Source: Anagrus nilaparvatae
Taxonomy: Eukaryota; Arthropoda; Insecta; Hymenoptera; Mymaridae
Assembly (NCBI GenBank): GCA_022575985.1
Contig: JAKSXM010000231.1
Coordinates: forward strand, 21,676,501-21,740,500
DNA length: 64,000 nucleotides
Direction of reading: 5' to 3'
The first letter of the stretch is position 1. The number at the start of each line of letters is the position of its first letter. Both the position numbers and the translations under genes were made by a program. Shown here piece by piece: positions 23,171 to 33,952 of the stretch. The notes under the pieces were generated by a model. The model did not search any database and was not told where the DNA came from. It saw only the letters and a list, made by a program, of their open reading frames with translations.

Positions 23171-24125
23171 ATTGTTTATTTACCCAACTACAAAATTTGA
23201 TACATAAATATAAAATTATAACACTAGCTAATTTACTATAAATGTAAATTTAATAAAAACTATAAATAAGATAAAGTCAAATTAACAGCGTAATAGTAAA
23301 AAATTAGAATTCAAAAGTAGGTATGCTTTGAATCTGAAATACGCAATATGGGTTAGAAAGTTGTTGAGAAGTAGACGACACGAAATCAGCAAAATGGGGT
23401 AGTTACCCCATTTTAGTTTTTTTGCAATATTTTGAAAGCAGAGCTTAAATTATCTAATTAAATACCTTTTTTGAAGAAAGGGTAAGAAAATATTGGGATT
23501 CATTAATTAAAAGCTCTAATTGGGCTATAACCCCTATTTTTTTTAAACGGTTTAGTAAAAACGGTTTTTAACAAATGACTTTTTTTGTTTTTTAAACACT
23601 AGTTGGTGAAAGAAATTTTTAAATCATGTCAATTGACTCAAAATTGTGAAAGAAACTTGACGTGTTTCAGGATTTTCGCGATAATTTGAATATAAGGGTT
23701 TATCTACCACTAACTTACCCCTAAAGAGTTCTTTTTTAATTCGAAATATAAAATTAAAAAATCCATGGGGATTTATGTTTTTGAGGTCACTGATTACGAT
23801 TAAAATTTCAGAATTTCAATAAATATAACGATTTATCGAGTATTGCAATTAGAAATTGGAAAAAATTCAGGTATTTCTTAAAAATTTTTTATTCTTAATA
23901 TTTTTATTTTAAAAAAAATTAATTTTTAAGACTAAAAATTTTATACTTATAACATTTTACTCACAATTATAAAAAAAAGTTGATATATTTCAGGATTTTT
24001 GATAATTATTATTTGATAATTTTGATAATTTTTTTTTTTTTTTTTTTTTTGCTCTACGAGCAGGGTTGACACATGTAATTTTTTACATGCGTCTAGGTGA
24101 GAATGCGTTACGCATATCTAGGGCC

Positions 24126-26303
24126 AAATTTTTTTTATGTTTAAAGTTATTTCCAGTTCATTTTGTTCTTCTCATAAGAATACCCATTACAATGTAATTG
24201 TACTAAATGGCTAAGTTTTACAAAACAAATGTCAGGTATTGAATGGAAAACAAAATACTTAACAATACATAATAACACATAATAACTATTTTTTATTTAC
24301 TTCGTCAACTTTCATTCTTTAGCTTGAATTGAAGTTAACCTCAGTGTTTTATTCATACCCTGGGAATTAATTCGATGGCTGCGCCGCACTCGCTTCATGT
24401 GTCTCACGCGCTAAATTTTATGTTGCTCAGACCCACAAAATTTTACTCTCACAAATCATATGAAGCATGCGCATCATTTATACAGTTTTATTGTAATGTA
24501 CATGTGTTAATTTTCGTAATAAACAAAGTTTTTATAAAAATAATTTACTTTTTGTGATATGTTACTTGAACACTTCATGAATTGTTTATGAATTATAATT
24601 GTTTATTAATTAAAAAAATACATAAAAATTACTTTAACAATATTTTTACATTAAGAAATAAAATTATAGAACATATATAGATTTTTTTTTTTTTTTTTTT
24701 TATTAATTAGATTATCATACAAGATTGTATAAAAATTAGAAATACATTAAGAATAAAGTTTTTTTTCAAGTTGGAACACAATTAATTAAATTTTGAAAAA
24801 ATATAACAAATATATAAAATGTAGTTTAAATTTATTTGTGAAGGGATTTAGTGGATAGTAAGGAGAGTAGAGGCTAAGCTAAAAGTGGAGGATAGGGAAT
24901 GTGAATAGATTAAGTTTAAGGGAGGTTCGATTCACGTCTGTCAATCTCTGGGAGGTGCTGATGAAGACTAGATTTGAAAATTTCCACTGAGCTTGACAGA
25001 TGGATAGCTTCGGGGAGGGAGTTCCAGAATGAGATCATAAAAACCAAGGAGGAATTGTTATAGGTGGGATTAGTGGAAGTTTCTAAAACTAGGTGAGAGC
25101 GATTTTTGACACGTAATTTTCTAGAGGGAATGTAGACGTTTATTTTCTCCTTGAGGTAGTTTGGCATTTCGTTGTTTAGTACATTATAGATGTGGACTGC
25201 ACTAAGGTATTTTGCTCTTAATTTAACATTCAACCAACCAAGCCTTATTCTGTCAGGGAAAGTACATGACGGATATCTGATATCAAAAACATATCTAACA
25301 GATGCATTTAAAAGCTTTTGAAGACGTTTTTACTGCTGATCCGTTAAATTTCCCATAGGGAAATTTAAAAAACACCAGAGTCAAGGATTGGGAAGACTAG
25401 AGCAGTGACTAGCTGCTTTCGGAGATTTTGATTGATGAGGTGCTTGAAGTGTCTAAGTCTGTATAGGACACAGTTGACCGATTTAATAATATGATTTATA
25501 TGAGATCTCCATTTCATATCCTGATAGATAAAGAGTCCAAGGTTTTTAACAATTTTAGAGAGTTTAATATTGGTACCGCTGAAGTAAAAAGAAGTATTTG
25601 TATCAACAAAATTTGAAGATTTTTTACCGAAAATCATAAAATTAGACCTATCGATATTAATTTTAAAATTGTTAGCTGAACACCAATTTTTTATTGCATG
25701 AAGATCAGTTTGAACAAGGGACACTCCTAAGTTTAAGTTCTTATGGGGCACTTGAATGTAGATTTGCAGGTCATCTGTCTCAAACATGAGTTGTTTTGAG
25801 AAAATTATTTTTAGGCCAAGATCATTTATATAGATAAGAAATAGTAGAGGTCCTAGAACCGACCCTCGAGGGACTCCACTGACTACGTTGAGTACTGAGG
25901 AGGATTATGACTGACTGAGTACGGTTACTTAGGTACTCACTGAACCACCCAACTGTTTTGGGGGAAAACCCAATAGCGGATTGTTTGTCCAAAAGAATAG
26001 GATGAGAAACTCTGTCGAAGGCTTTAGATAAATGTAACAAAAGTAGTATAGTGATGCGGTCTAGATGGAAGCCTTTGCAAATATCATCAGTTAGGTTAGT
26101 GAGCAAAAGGTTAGTGCTGTGGTTTTTTAAAAAGCCAGACTGAAAAAAATCAAGGATTTTATGTTGTGAGATGTAATGAGTAATTTGTCTATGAAGTATT
26201 TTTTCCAGTATTTTTGATATAATGCATAAAAGAGAGATAGGTCTATAGTCGGCAGTTGTAGTTGGGTTTGAAGTCTTAGCTACTGGAAGAATATTACTAT
26301 GCT
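24126..26303 (-). mobile_element. 5'-truncated copy of the CR1/Jockey-type LINE
   Basis: It matches 15,575-17,753 (offset 8,551 up to an internal T tract, then 8,550). The only difference found is 20 versus 21 T at the tract near 24,682. All stops and frameshifts of the older copy are shared, including the broken RT frames at 24,916-25,233, 25,365-25,787 and 25,822-26,106. It ends at the LINE's 3' A tail on the left and is cut inside the RT on the right. It lies exactly between the two 2,492 bp repeats. Confidence 0.9.
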
Positions 26304-27395
26304 AAATTAATTAAAATTTATTTTTTAGGCACAATCACACATTTTTTTGCATATTTTTTTGCATGATTTTTTTTTATTTTCGAAATGGCGGATAGAGAAT
26401 TGCAAAAAAAAATGACTAAAAACAAGTTGCATAAGATTATTTGTTTTTAGTAATATTTTTTGAAATTTTACATAAATATTGGTTTTAAAATTAATTTAGT
26501 ATTAAAAAAGAAATCGACACGTAAAATTTTAAATCATTAATATTAGATATATTTTTTTGACTAAACCTAGTTCAAAGAATATGTATCTCCATCCGTATGT
26601 ATTCTATGTATAATTTCATTATCGTTAAATTTTTTTATTTTTATGCATTGATCAATTTGAAAAATTGATTAGAAGCTAATAACTAAGTTTTTAATTCTTC
26701 TGAAGGTTACTTCATTGAAGAAAAATCGTTTGTTTAAAAACCTATTCTTTTAAATAGCGTAATTTTATAAAATAAAAAAGAATCTAGGAACCTAGTAATG
26801 GTATGATAATAAGTGCGTGTGAGTATGACAGCTGAATTTTGGCACAGAGATATTCAAGACCTCAATACAGGCACTTTCTTATCCTAATTTTTTCGGCCAC
26901 GTGTTCTAGAAAAAGTTACGAGTCAACAAAAATGGCCAATTTTTGAAAAAAAACTAAAAGTATGAAACCTCAGAATAGTCTAGATTTTTAACAAAGACCA
27001 GAACATAATAAGTTTAATAATATAGGATTTTTACGTCTGTGTTATGAATTTAATTCTAAATAATTATGTTGAAACGATCTTAACAGACAAGGTGTAAATA
27101 AATTTAATCAATTATTTTGATTTTTGCTCGACGTTTCGGTTGAAACCTTCAACTGACAAAAATTTAACAACAGAAGACTGTTGATGTATAATCAACTAAA
27201 AAATGTATATAATTAAAAATATTAAAAATAATTTTACTATATGTTGTTACAAAGTTAAATTAAAAAAATTGTGCAATTACAACCTATTACTGTTATCATC
27301 ATTGTAAATAATTTCTATATTAAAATTAAGGTATGTAAAAAATGAATAAATTATACATAAACATTGTAAATTTTAATTTATTATAATAAATTATA

Positions 27396-27437
27396 GCTCC
27401 TGAATGAGGGTTGAAGGTTTCAACCGAAACGTCGAGC
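27396..27437 (+). ncRNA. Hammerhead-ribozyme-like motif (copy A')
   Basis: Identical duplicate of the motif at 22,727-22,768, with the same extra A in the core. Confidence 0.4.
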
Positions 27438-28681
27438 AAAAATCAAAATAATTGATTAAATTTATTTACACCTTGTCTGTTAAGATCGTTTCAACATAAT
27501 TATTTATAATAAGTTTATATTTGACATTTTTCGGTATTTTAATACTGGGGAGGCATGTCGGGCTATTAAAGACGTTTATCTGAGCTCAAAATCATGTATA
27601 GTATAAACTAAGAGCGTGGGTAAATGGTGGGTATGCCCTTCCAGAGCCAAAATACCAAAAAATTAAAAGCATAAATTAAGTATATTATATTTAAGCCAAA
27701 ACATTTTGGCCTAATATAAAAATCTAGTTTATTCCGGGGTGTCATAATTTCAGTTTTTTTTTTTTTCAAAAACTGGTTAAATTTTTCTAGAACATGCGAC
27801 CAAAAAATGTAAATGTAAATGTAAATGTAAATGTGAATGATTGTTTATTTACCCAACTACAAAATTTGATACATAAATATAAAATTATAACACTAGCTAA
27901 TTTACTATAAATGTAAATTTAATAAAAACTATAAATAAGATAAAGTCAAATTAACAGCGTAATAGTAAAAAATTAGAATTCAAAAGTAGGTATGCTTTGA
28001 ATCTGAAATACGCAATATGGGTTAGAAAGTTGTTGAGAAGTAGACGACACGAAATCAGCAAAATGGGGTAGTTACCCCATTTTAGTTTTTTTGCAATATT
28101 TTGAAAGCAGAGCTTAAATTATCTAATTAAATACCTTTTTTGAAGAAAGGGTAAGAAAATATTGGGATTCATTAATTAAAAGCTCTAATTGGGCTATAAC
28201 CCCTATTTTTTTTAAACGGTTTAGTAAAAACGGTTTTTAACAAATGACTTTTTTTGTTTTTTAAACACTAGTTGGTGAAAGAAATTTTTAAATCATGTCA
28301 ATTGACTCAAAATTGTGAAAGAAACTTGACGTGTTTCAGGATTTTCGCGATAATTTGAATATAAGGGTTTATCTACCACTAACTTACCCCTAAAGAGTTC
28401 TTTTTTAATTCGAAATATAAAATTAAAAAATCCATGGGGATTTATGTTTTTGAGGTCACTGATTACGATTAAAATTTCAGAATTTCAATAAATATAACGA
28501 TTTATCGAGTATTGCAATTAGAAATTGGAAAAAATTCAGGTATTTCTTAAAAATTTTTTATTCTTAATATTTTTATTTTAAAAAAAATTAATTTTTAAGA
28601 CTAAAAATTTTATACTTATAACATTTTACTCACAATTATAAAAAAAAGTTGATATATTTCAGGATTTTTGATAATTATTAT

Positions 28682-28697
28682 TTGATAATTTTGATAA
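28682..28697. repeat. SINE target-site duplication, left copy
   Basis: ttgataattttgataa is repeated exactly at 29,192-29,207 and brackets the SINE. Confidence 0.75.
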
Positions 28698-29191
28698 TTT
28701 TTTTTTTTTTTTTTTTTTTGCTCTACGAGCAGGGTTGACACATGTAATTTTTTACATGCGTCTAGGTGAGAATGCGTTACGCATATCTAGGGCCGGGCCC
28801 TAGATTATGTCGGACTCCATGCTTAGCATGTTTACCGACTAAACTCACCCCCCTTAATGCCTTATGCAAGTCAACCCGGAACCGTTTAACACATTACATA
28901 AAGTTGACTTAAGGCCATGCATCCTCTCTATCAGAAGATCCTTTCGTATCAGTCTCTGTTTTCTTCATAATATTCGATTTTTCTTTTAAATATTATGATA
29001 AAAACAGAATCCTAGCCTCAACGTGGTGAAGAGTTTTAAATCTGTATATATTTACGAAAGTATTTTCATACTACGAATAGCGTCTATATACAGTTATGAA
29101 ACTCTTACTCGAGCGGCAAACCCGCTTCTATAAGAAAAAATCTCTACTTACATATTGTCGCGAAATTTAAACCACTCAACCACCGCCTCGG
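28698..29191 (-). mobile_element. tRNA-derived SINE (about 494 bp, minus strand)
   Basis: On the minus strand it begins accgaggcggtggttgagtg, with a tRNA-type A box (tggttgagtgg). A B-box-like gcgggtttgccgctcg follows about 70 nt later. It ends in a 22-A tail, the T tract near 28,698-28,719. The 16 bp direct repeats confirm retroposition. The palindrome ctagggcc.gggccctag near 28,787-28,803 is where the LINE copy interrupted the paired copy. Confidence 0.7.
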
Positions 29192-29207
29192 TTGATAATT
29201 TTGATAA
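29192..29207. repeat. SINE target-site duplication, right copy
   Basis: Exact repeat of 28,682-28,697, followed by more ttgataat-type low-complexity sequence. Confidence 0.75.
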
Positions 29208-30262
29208 TAATTTTTGATAATTGATAATAAATAGATATTTGATAATTTTGATAATAATTTGAATATCAGGGTGAAACTACCCTTAACTTTTTTTTATTGT
29301 TCTGATTATAAGCCTACCTTCAAACCCTGAATCTACCCTGAAGTTATGTAGTGCCTAATATATTAGATTTTTTAAAAGTTTTACTGTAATAATTAAATTG
29401 ATTATTTTTAAAATTGAGGTCTATGTTACGTATCCTGAGGTTTTATCTAAGGGATACGTAAATATAAATAATTATAAATATATGAAATACAGGTATTTTA
29501 TAAGTTGGATGGTTATTAAAGGTTGGTTTATAGTTGATGTATTTGTAGATGAGTTCGAGTTCGATCTAAGCTGGATGAACCTAAATTGAGGCTAAGTTCT
29601 TAATTACAGAAGGAACTGTCACAATAATAACTGATAACTGATTTGATATATAACTTTCACTTTATTGATTATAAGTAAATATAATAAAACTGTCTAAGTC
29701 TTTAAATTAACTTGACTTAAAGTCAAGTAATTAAAGGTAGAACTGTAATAGAGTGGTAAGACTCCGAACGAAAGATAGTATTCTAATGATTGGTTTGGGC
29801 GCCTGAAGGGCAATATATAATCTAATATGAATCTGCCCATATTCCGAGATTTTGAGGGAGACGTCCAATACAAAAAAGCGTCGTCTCGTCACGTCCAATT
29901 AGCGAAGGCGTCTCTAATTATTACCGAGAATCGCGAGGTGGGATTTATGCAGTTTATAACGCCTAAATCCCTCCTAATTTATGCCATAGCTGACTTTTTG
30001 GTCCCACGCTATTGTGCTAGATCAGCAACAGCGGAAATGCACCTGCGGGTTCCTATGTCGTCTGTAATATTAATACAGCTATCGGATATAGGGTTTACTA
30101 TTTATATATATCAAATGTTAGGCATATCAATTTTGACCTACCATACGTAAAATCTCCCTCCCCTCATTCCAATCGTCCCGATTGGGTCAGGTGGGGGAGA
30201 TGGGGCTAAATGCAGGGTTACAAGGGGGTAGTATTTATAATTTAAAAATTTTTCTGTCCATT
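29208..30262. other. Unassigned region with a GC-richer patch
   Basis: The 107-codon frame at 29,827-30,150 lies in a GC-richer stretch (about 29,830-30,070) that may be a repeat. No family was recognised and no gene is claimed. A short motif, ccaatcgtcccgattggg, near 30,169 resembles the 44,770 region. Confidence 0.3.
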
Positions 30263-30268
30263 GTCTTT
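30263..30268. repeat. 6 bp target-site duplication of the Polinton-like element, left
   Basis: gtcttt is repeated exactly at 37,863-37,868, directly outside both terminal inverted repeats. Six-base duplications are typical of Polinton/Maverick integrases. Confidence 0.85.
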
Positions 30269-30564
30269 AGTAGTTGGGTTATAAGGGGACCTTATTCTGA
30301 GCAGTAAAAAATTTCAATTTTCGAGGCAGCCTTATATATTTAAAAAGCATGTAAAAAAAATTGCTGAAGAGCGCTCGAAAAAAATTTTTAAAAATTTTTA
30401 AAAAAGTATTTAAGACGAAAAGAATGATGTTTTTCCAACAATATTTTCCGAATTTTCCGATAAAATTAAGAATTTTTCCTATATCATTTTTGAATCGCGT
30501 CAATAATAATAATAATGTGACTTTTTTAAATCCCATAGTAAATACAATAATAATAATAATCAAG

Positions 30565-31188
30565 ATGTGTGTCAAAGGAATTTCTATTCTATTATTATAT
30601 TTCTGTGAGTTTTATATTGAATAAGATTTTTTTAAATGCTTTAAAATATTTTTATTTTTATAGCGGTATTATTATACGGATATCTAATATGCCCCTCTGA
30701 TAAATTTTTTCACGTGAATAGATGCGTTGAAAGTGAGTATGTTTTTAACCTTATTTAAAAAAATTTATAAAATCTTTTTTTTAGAGTCGTTAACCTTAGA
30801 TAGCTTTTGCGAATTCAATGAAAGTTGTCAATATATAGATTTTGCTATTTGCGAATTGAATAAATATGTGTCTGTTCTAAATCTTATATGAATAAATTCG
30901 GAGTTAGGGTATTAAAAAATTTAAGTAAGATATTATGAAAAATATTTTTTTTTAAATTAATTTTTTTGTAAATTTTTTTTTTTAGCAAAAATTCAAAATA
31001 TACATGAGCCTTCAAAGAATGAGATGAAAGTAAAAAATTTTAGTCAAGAAAAATTATTTATTTACTGTATACACTTATATTTTTTATGTATCGTATTAAT
31101 TTGCCTTATTTCAAATTTTTTATTTTTATATTTAAAACCTAATTTCATATACTTTAGAAATCGATATAATAAAGTTCAAATTTACTAA
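30565..31188 (+). CDS. Secreted/membrane EB-like cysteine-rich protein, left-arm copy 1
   Basis: Four exons with GT..AG sites: 30,565-30,604, 30,664-30,732, 30,785-30,924 (donor gtaaga) and 30,986-31,188, with introns 1 and 2 in phase 1. Exon 1-2 gives a signal peptide (MCVKGISILLLYF...). Then come CPSDKFFHVNRCVE and DSFCEFNESCQYIDFAIC, an EB-module-like cysteine pattern. In the annotated frame the protein stops at 30,889-30,891 (71 residues). A single-base frame change just before it (after CELNKY) would otherwise lead through CVCSKSY into an exon with a transmembrane helix (IHLYFLCIVLICLISNFLFL). So the present product is a short secreted protein and the ancestral one was probably membrane-anchored. 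An aataaa overlaps the stop. Confidence 0.55.
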
Positions 31189-31253
31189 AGACAAACATCG
31201 TCAAATCATTATTCCTTGTATTATAAAAACTTAGAATTAGTAATTTAATTTTT

Positions 31254-31826
31254 TTATATATGTATAGGGTTAGTATAACATGCAACAATCCCAAGACAAT
31301 AATAATGCAAAAAAAGTATGAATTGAAGCATATCACTGCGAGTATTATTTTCCAAAAATTGCTTGTCCGTCTTAAATTCTGCATTTTCAAGCTCTGGTAT
31401 GTCGTTGAGGGATGCGGCATCCATACACACCCCTTTAATTTTAAATTAAAGTTAATATTTAGTTAAAAATTTTTTTTATACCTAAACATTCTTTATTTTC
31501 CCCTGAACATACGCAAAATCCACCACTACACTCAGATTTGTCTATTCCTGTCGCGCATTGAGTACTGTATACGCAAGCGTCGCCTTTAAAAATACGTATC
31601 ATAGTTCATTTTTTATTTGTTTAAAAAATCGTGATAAAAAATACCTTATTTCACGGCCTGGGGGTAACATTTGTCGTCGAGAAAAATTTCATAATAATAG
31701 CATCGCCTCGCAGAATAACAAACATCGCATATAAATGCGAAAACGTAAAAAACTAAAAATTAACAGGCTATTTTATTTTTCACAAAAAACTAGCAATTTT
31801 TCAAATTACTTACACATTAATTTCAT
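31254..31826 (-). pseudogene. EB-module membrane protein gene, left-arm copy 2 (nonsense-mutated)
   Basis: The minus-strand exons are 31,826-31,814, 31,752-31,645, 31,583-31,482 and 31,432-31,254. All three introns are phase 1 and the total is 134 codons including stop. The signal peptide (MKLMFFYVFAFICDV) is followed by RRCYYYEIFLDDKCYP, then GDACVYSTQCATGIDKSEC and GGFCVCSGENKEC, a good EB module. A hydrophilic stalk (MDAASLNDIPELEN...) and a terminal hydrophobic segment (QFILFLHYYCLGIVACY) complete it. One TAA at 31,646-31,648, at the end of exon 2, truncates it. The right-arm copy has a sense codon there. Function unknown; EB modules occur in extracellular proteins. Confidence 0.6.
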
Positions 31827-32587
31827 TTTAAACTATTATTTAAAAAATAATGATTTTTATAATACTTAATTCATCGTCGATGATTAAAAATGTACTAATG
31901 AACATATTTTTAAAAAAATTATGCGTTTGACGAAAAAGCATCAAATATAACAATAAGCTTCTTGATTTTGTATCTTATTTCAAAAAGAACATTATAATTA
32001 AAGCGATAGCATACCCATTATTTATTGATTTTTTATGAATTTTAAATAAATATTTTTAACTACATTGAGCATTTCATGTTTAGATACAAAAAATATCTCA
32101 CATTAATAAAAAAGTCATTATTGTCAAAGCTTTACTTAAAAATATATTGACGGGAGTTAAAAAATCTTAAGAAGCGTGGGATTAATACCTCACCCTTTTT
32201 CTCAAGGGTTTACCATCTTTGGGTCTTACGCCCACAAAAATTAACCCCTACTTTTTAAAAAAATTATATAAAGGTCGCGGACATTTCGATCATGGACAGC
32301 GATTGTTTAAGATCCAGTAAGGTACAAACTCTCGAGCATATATCTGCTAAAAGTTTTTACATTACTTGTATTTGAAAAAGTGCGCGAAAATATTTATTTC
32401 ATAAATTTTTACATGAACATATTAAAGAATATTAATATTTTTAAAACATTAAAAATTTGAATTAGTATACGCTATTTATTGGAATTGTACTCAAGAATAC
32501 AGTCCTGATTGGGATACTTTGAGCTTCATAGAAATTACTGAGTTCATTGTGAATTGCAACGTTATTGACTTGTAATTTATTTAAAAA
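31827..32587. other. Arm/core promoter region
   Basis: Non-coding DNA between the minus-strand EB gene and the core gene. It includes a conserved gcgtgggattaatacc..tttaccatctttgggtcttacgcc block (32,173-32,232) shared by both arms and a ttatataaaggtcgcgg TATA-like motif near 32,265 pointing into the core. Confidence 0.4.
32262..32275 (+). promoter_or_regulatory. TATA-like element directed into the core
   Basis: ttatataaaggtcg lies about 320 bp upstream of the core gene's ATG. Because it is inside the inverted repeat, the same motif faces inward from the right arm near 35,867-35,880. Only sequence resemblance supports it. Confidence 0.35.
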
Positions 32588-33295
32588 ATGCATACTATAA
32601 GGTAATTTTTTGTTTTTTAAACATTAAAATTATTTTTTTTTTTTTTTAAACCATTTTTTATTAATAATACTGGAATATTTTTTAGAGTCTTGGGTCGCAC
32701 ATATCAAATAAGTTCTTGCTGCAACATAATTGTTGGGATCTGTGTATCTGAAAACCCTACAGTGCAAATCGCCTTAAGAAACTCAAAAGGATATGAAATT
32801 ATTTTTGAAGAAAGCGCATGGACAGATTTTTTAACAAATGTTAGAATTATTGATTTTCTTTGCAAGAATTATTCTGATATACCTGAAATTAATCTTGCTG
32901 GCTCCGAAATAAAAGTAAAATTTATACATGTTGATGAACATCCAGCATTATGCTTTGAAAAAAATCAGCAAAAGGTTACAATCTTAGCATCATCGTATTA
33001 TAATCTTATATACTTGAGTCATGCCGTAAATTTAATATACGATAGATGTAAAAATCATACACAAGATGTTAAGAATAAAGTTTTTGAATTCATTAATTTA
33101 ATAGATGCGAAGGATAATAAATTTTCAGCATACAATAAAATTATAAATTCCAACAAATTTAAGCAAAATTTGCTGGACTACGATATTGCTGGATCATGTC
33201 TGAGTTTTATTATCGAATGCAAGAAAATTCTTGAACAAAAATTTTTCGAGCAGAAAAATATGTCAAATCAGTATACAAACTTTATTTTTAAATAA
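32588..33295 (+). CDS. Core gene of the Polinton-like element, unknown family
   Basis: Exon 1, 32,588-32,601 (ATG CAT ACT ATA AG|gtaatt), joins exon 2, 32,686-33,295 (after ttttttag) in frame, giving a protein of about 207 residues with no stop. It begins MHTIRVLGRTYQISSCCNII and contains SENPTVQIALRNSKGYEIIF, EESAWTDFL and a helical C-terminal half (YYNLIYLSHAVNLIYDRC...). It has no signal peptide or transmembrane helix. It is the only clearly intact gene of the core. I do not recognise a named domain. I have a vague, unverified impression of similar uncharacterised proteins in multi-copy arthropod elements. Confidence 0.65.
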
Positions 33296-33641
33296 TTTGT
33301 TATAAATGCAACTTTTTCTTTAAAAAAAAAAATAATGTATTCGTTTTTTCAATAATTTATGTATTCATTTTTTTCTTATATGCAATTATTTATGTATAAT
33401 CTTAAAAAATATTTTGGGGGAAAAAGGTTTTAATAAATTTAACAATATCTTAAAAGAATATGTTATTATTTATTTCTCAAAATTTGTAACATAATTTTTC
33501 TCATGAAAAAACATTTTGAAGTGAACATACGCCCCCACCTCTTTTTCCATGATAAATACAACGTAGACCATGAATATTTTTTCTTTTATTTCATACTGTA
33601 TATATAAGTCTTCGATATTTATAGCATTAAAACCGCGTTTC

Positions 33642-33941
33642 CTAAAACCAATCCTGCTTTTCTCGCCCTTTTACATAAATTTCCTTTGCATTTTCCAACG
33701 AAAGCTTCAATATTCTTGATAGCTGGTAGTAATTCACAAATCTATCGCTCCATGACAACATATGATAGTTTAATTTTAACCACCTTGCTTGCTTTTGCTC
33801 TTTCAGGGATAATTTTGATTTTTCAAAAGGAGGCTTAATAATGTAATGATTTAACCAGAATAGAGAATTTAAAATTGCCAGTTCTTTTAATATGTAATCC
33901 TTCCCGTATCTAAAATATTGAAAATCTACGTAGAATGCCAT
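33642..33941 (-). CDS. Core protein, 'VDFQ/KELAI' family of unknown function
   Basis: 99 residues: MAFYVDFQYF...YILKELAIL, NHYIIKPPFEKSKLS, KQARWLKLNYHMLSW and a C-terminal IYVKGREKQDWF. The VDxQ..KELAI start and YVKG..K end look like ordered motifs of a conserved family that I associate, without proof, with uncharacterised arthropod mobile-element proteins. An early D-x-Q/E-like pair could hint at an exonuclease-type fold, but this is speculative. It starts 12 bp after the preceding minus-strand frame stops, so the two were probably transcribed together. A decayed paralogue lies at 34,900-35,195. Confidence 0.5.
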   Translation of the reverse strand: MAFYVDFQYFRYGKDYILKELAILNSLFWLNHYIIKPPFEKSKLSLKEQKQARWLKLNYHMLSWSDRFVNYYQLSRILKLSLENAKEIYVKGREKQDWF

Positions 33942-33952
33942 TTTAAAAAAGC

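Larger units (their letters stand above)
21634..24125. repeat. 2,492 bp direct repeat, copy A
   Basis: It appears identical base for base to 26,303-28,794 at a constant offset of 4,669, including the length of a 22-T tract. It contains a MITE (22,391-22,834), a (atgtaa)n tract near 23,135 and the 3' end of a SINE (24,025-24,125). It ends abruptly at gggcc where the LINE copy begins. See findings for the giant target-site-duplication reading. Confidence 0.9.
26303..28794. repeat. 2,492 bp direct repeat, copy A'
   Basis: Second copy of 21,634-24,125. Unlike copy A, it runs without interruption into the remainder of the SINE at 28,795, so the SINE is split in copy A and whole here. It shares ct at the junction with the LINE copy. 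Confidence 0.9.
30269..32422 (+). repeat. Left terminal inverted repeat
   Basis: Inverted counterpart of 35,718-37,862. The inner boundary lies near ttttacatgaacat (about 32,407-32,420). It contains two convergent small genes (30,565-31,188 plus and 31,254-31,826 minus). Confidence 0.85.

Noticed and set aside
29827..30150. 107-codon plus-strand frame
   Set aside because: No recognised motifs, amphipathic pattern or splice context; more likely part of an unassigned repeat.
31154..31420. 88-codon hydrophobic frame in both arms (also 36,653-36,919)
   Set aside because: It overlaps the last exon of the EB gene in another frame. Between-arm changes are less conservative in this frame (Y/C, Q/L, N/I, W/L) than in the spliced frame, so it is probably a shadow.
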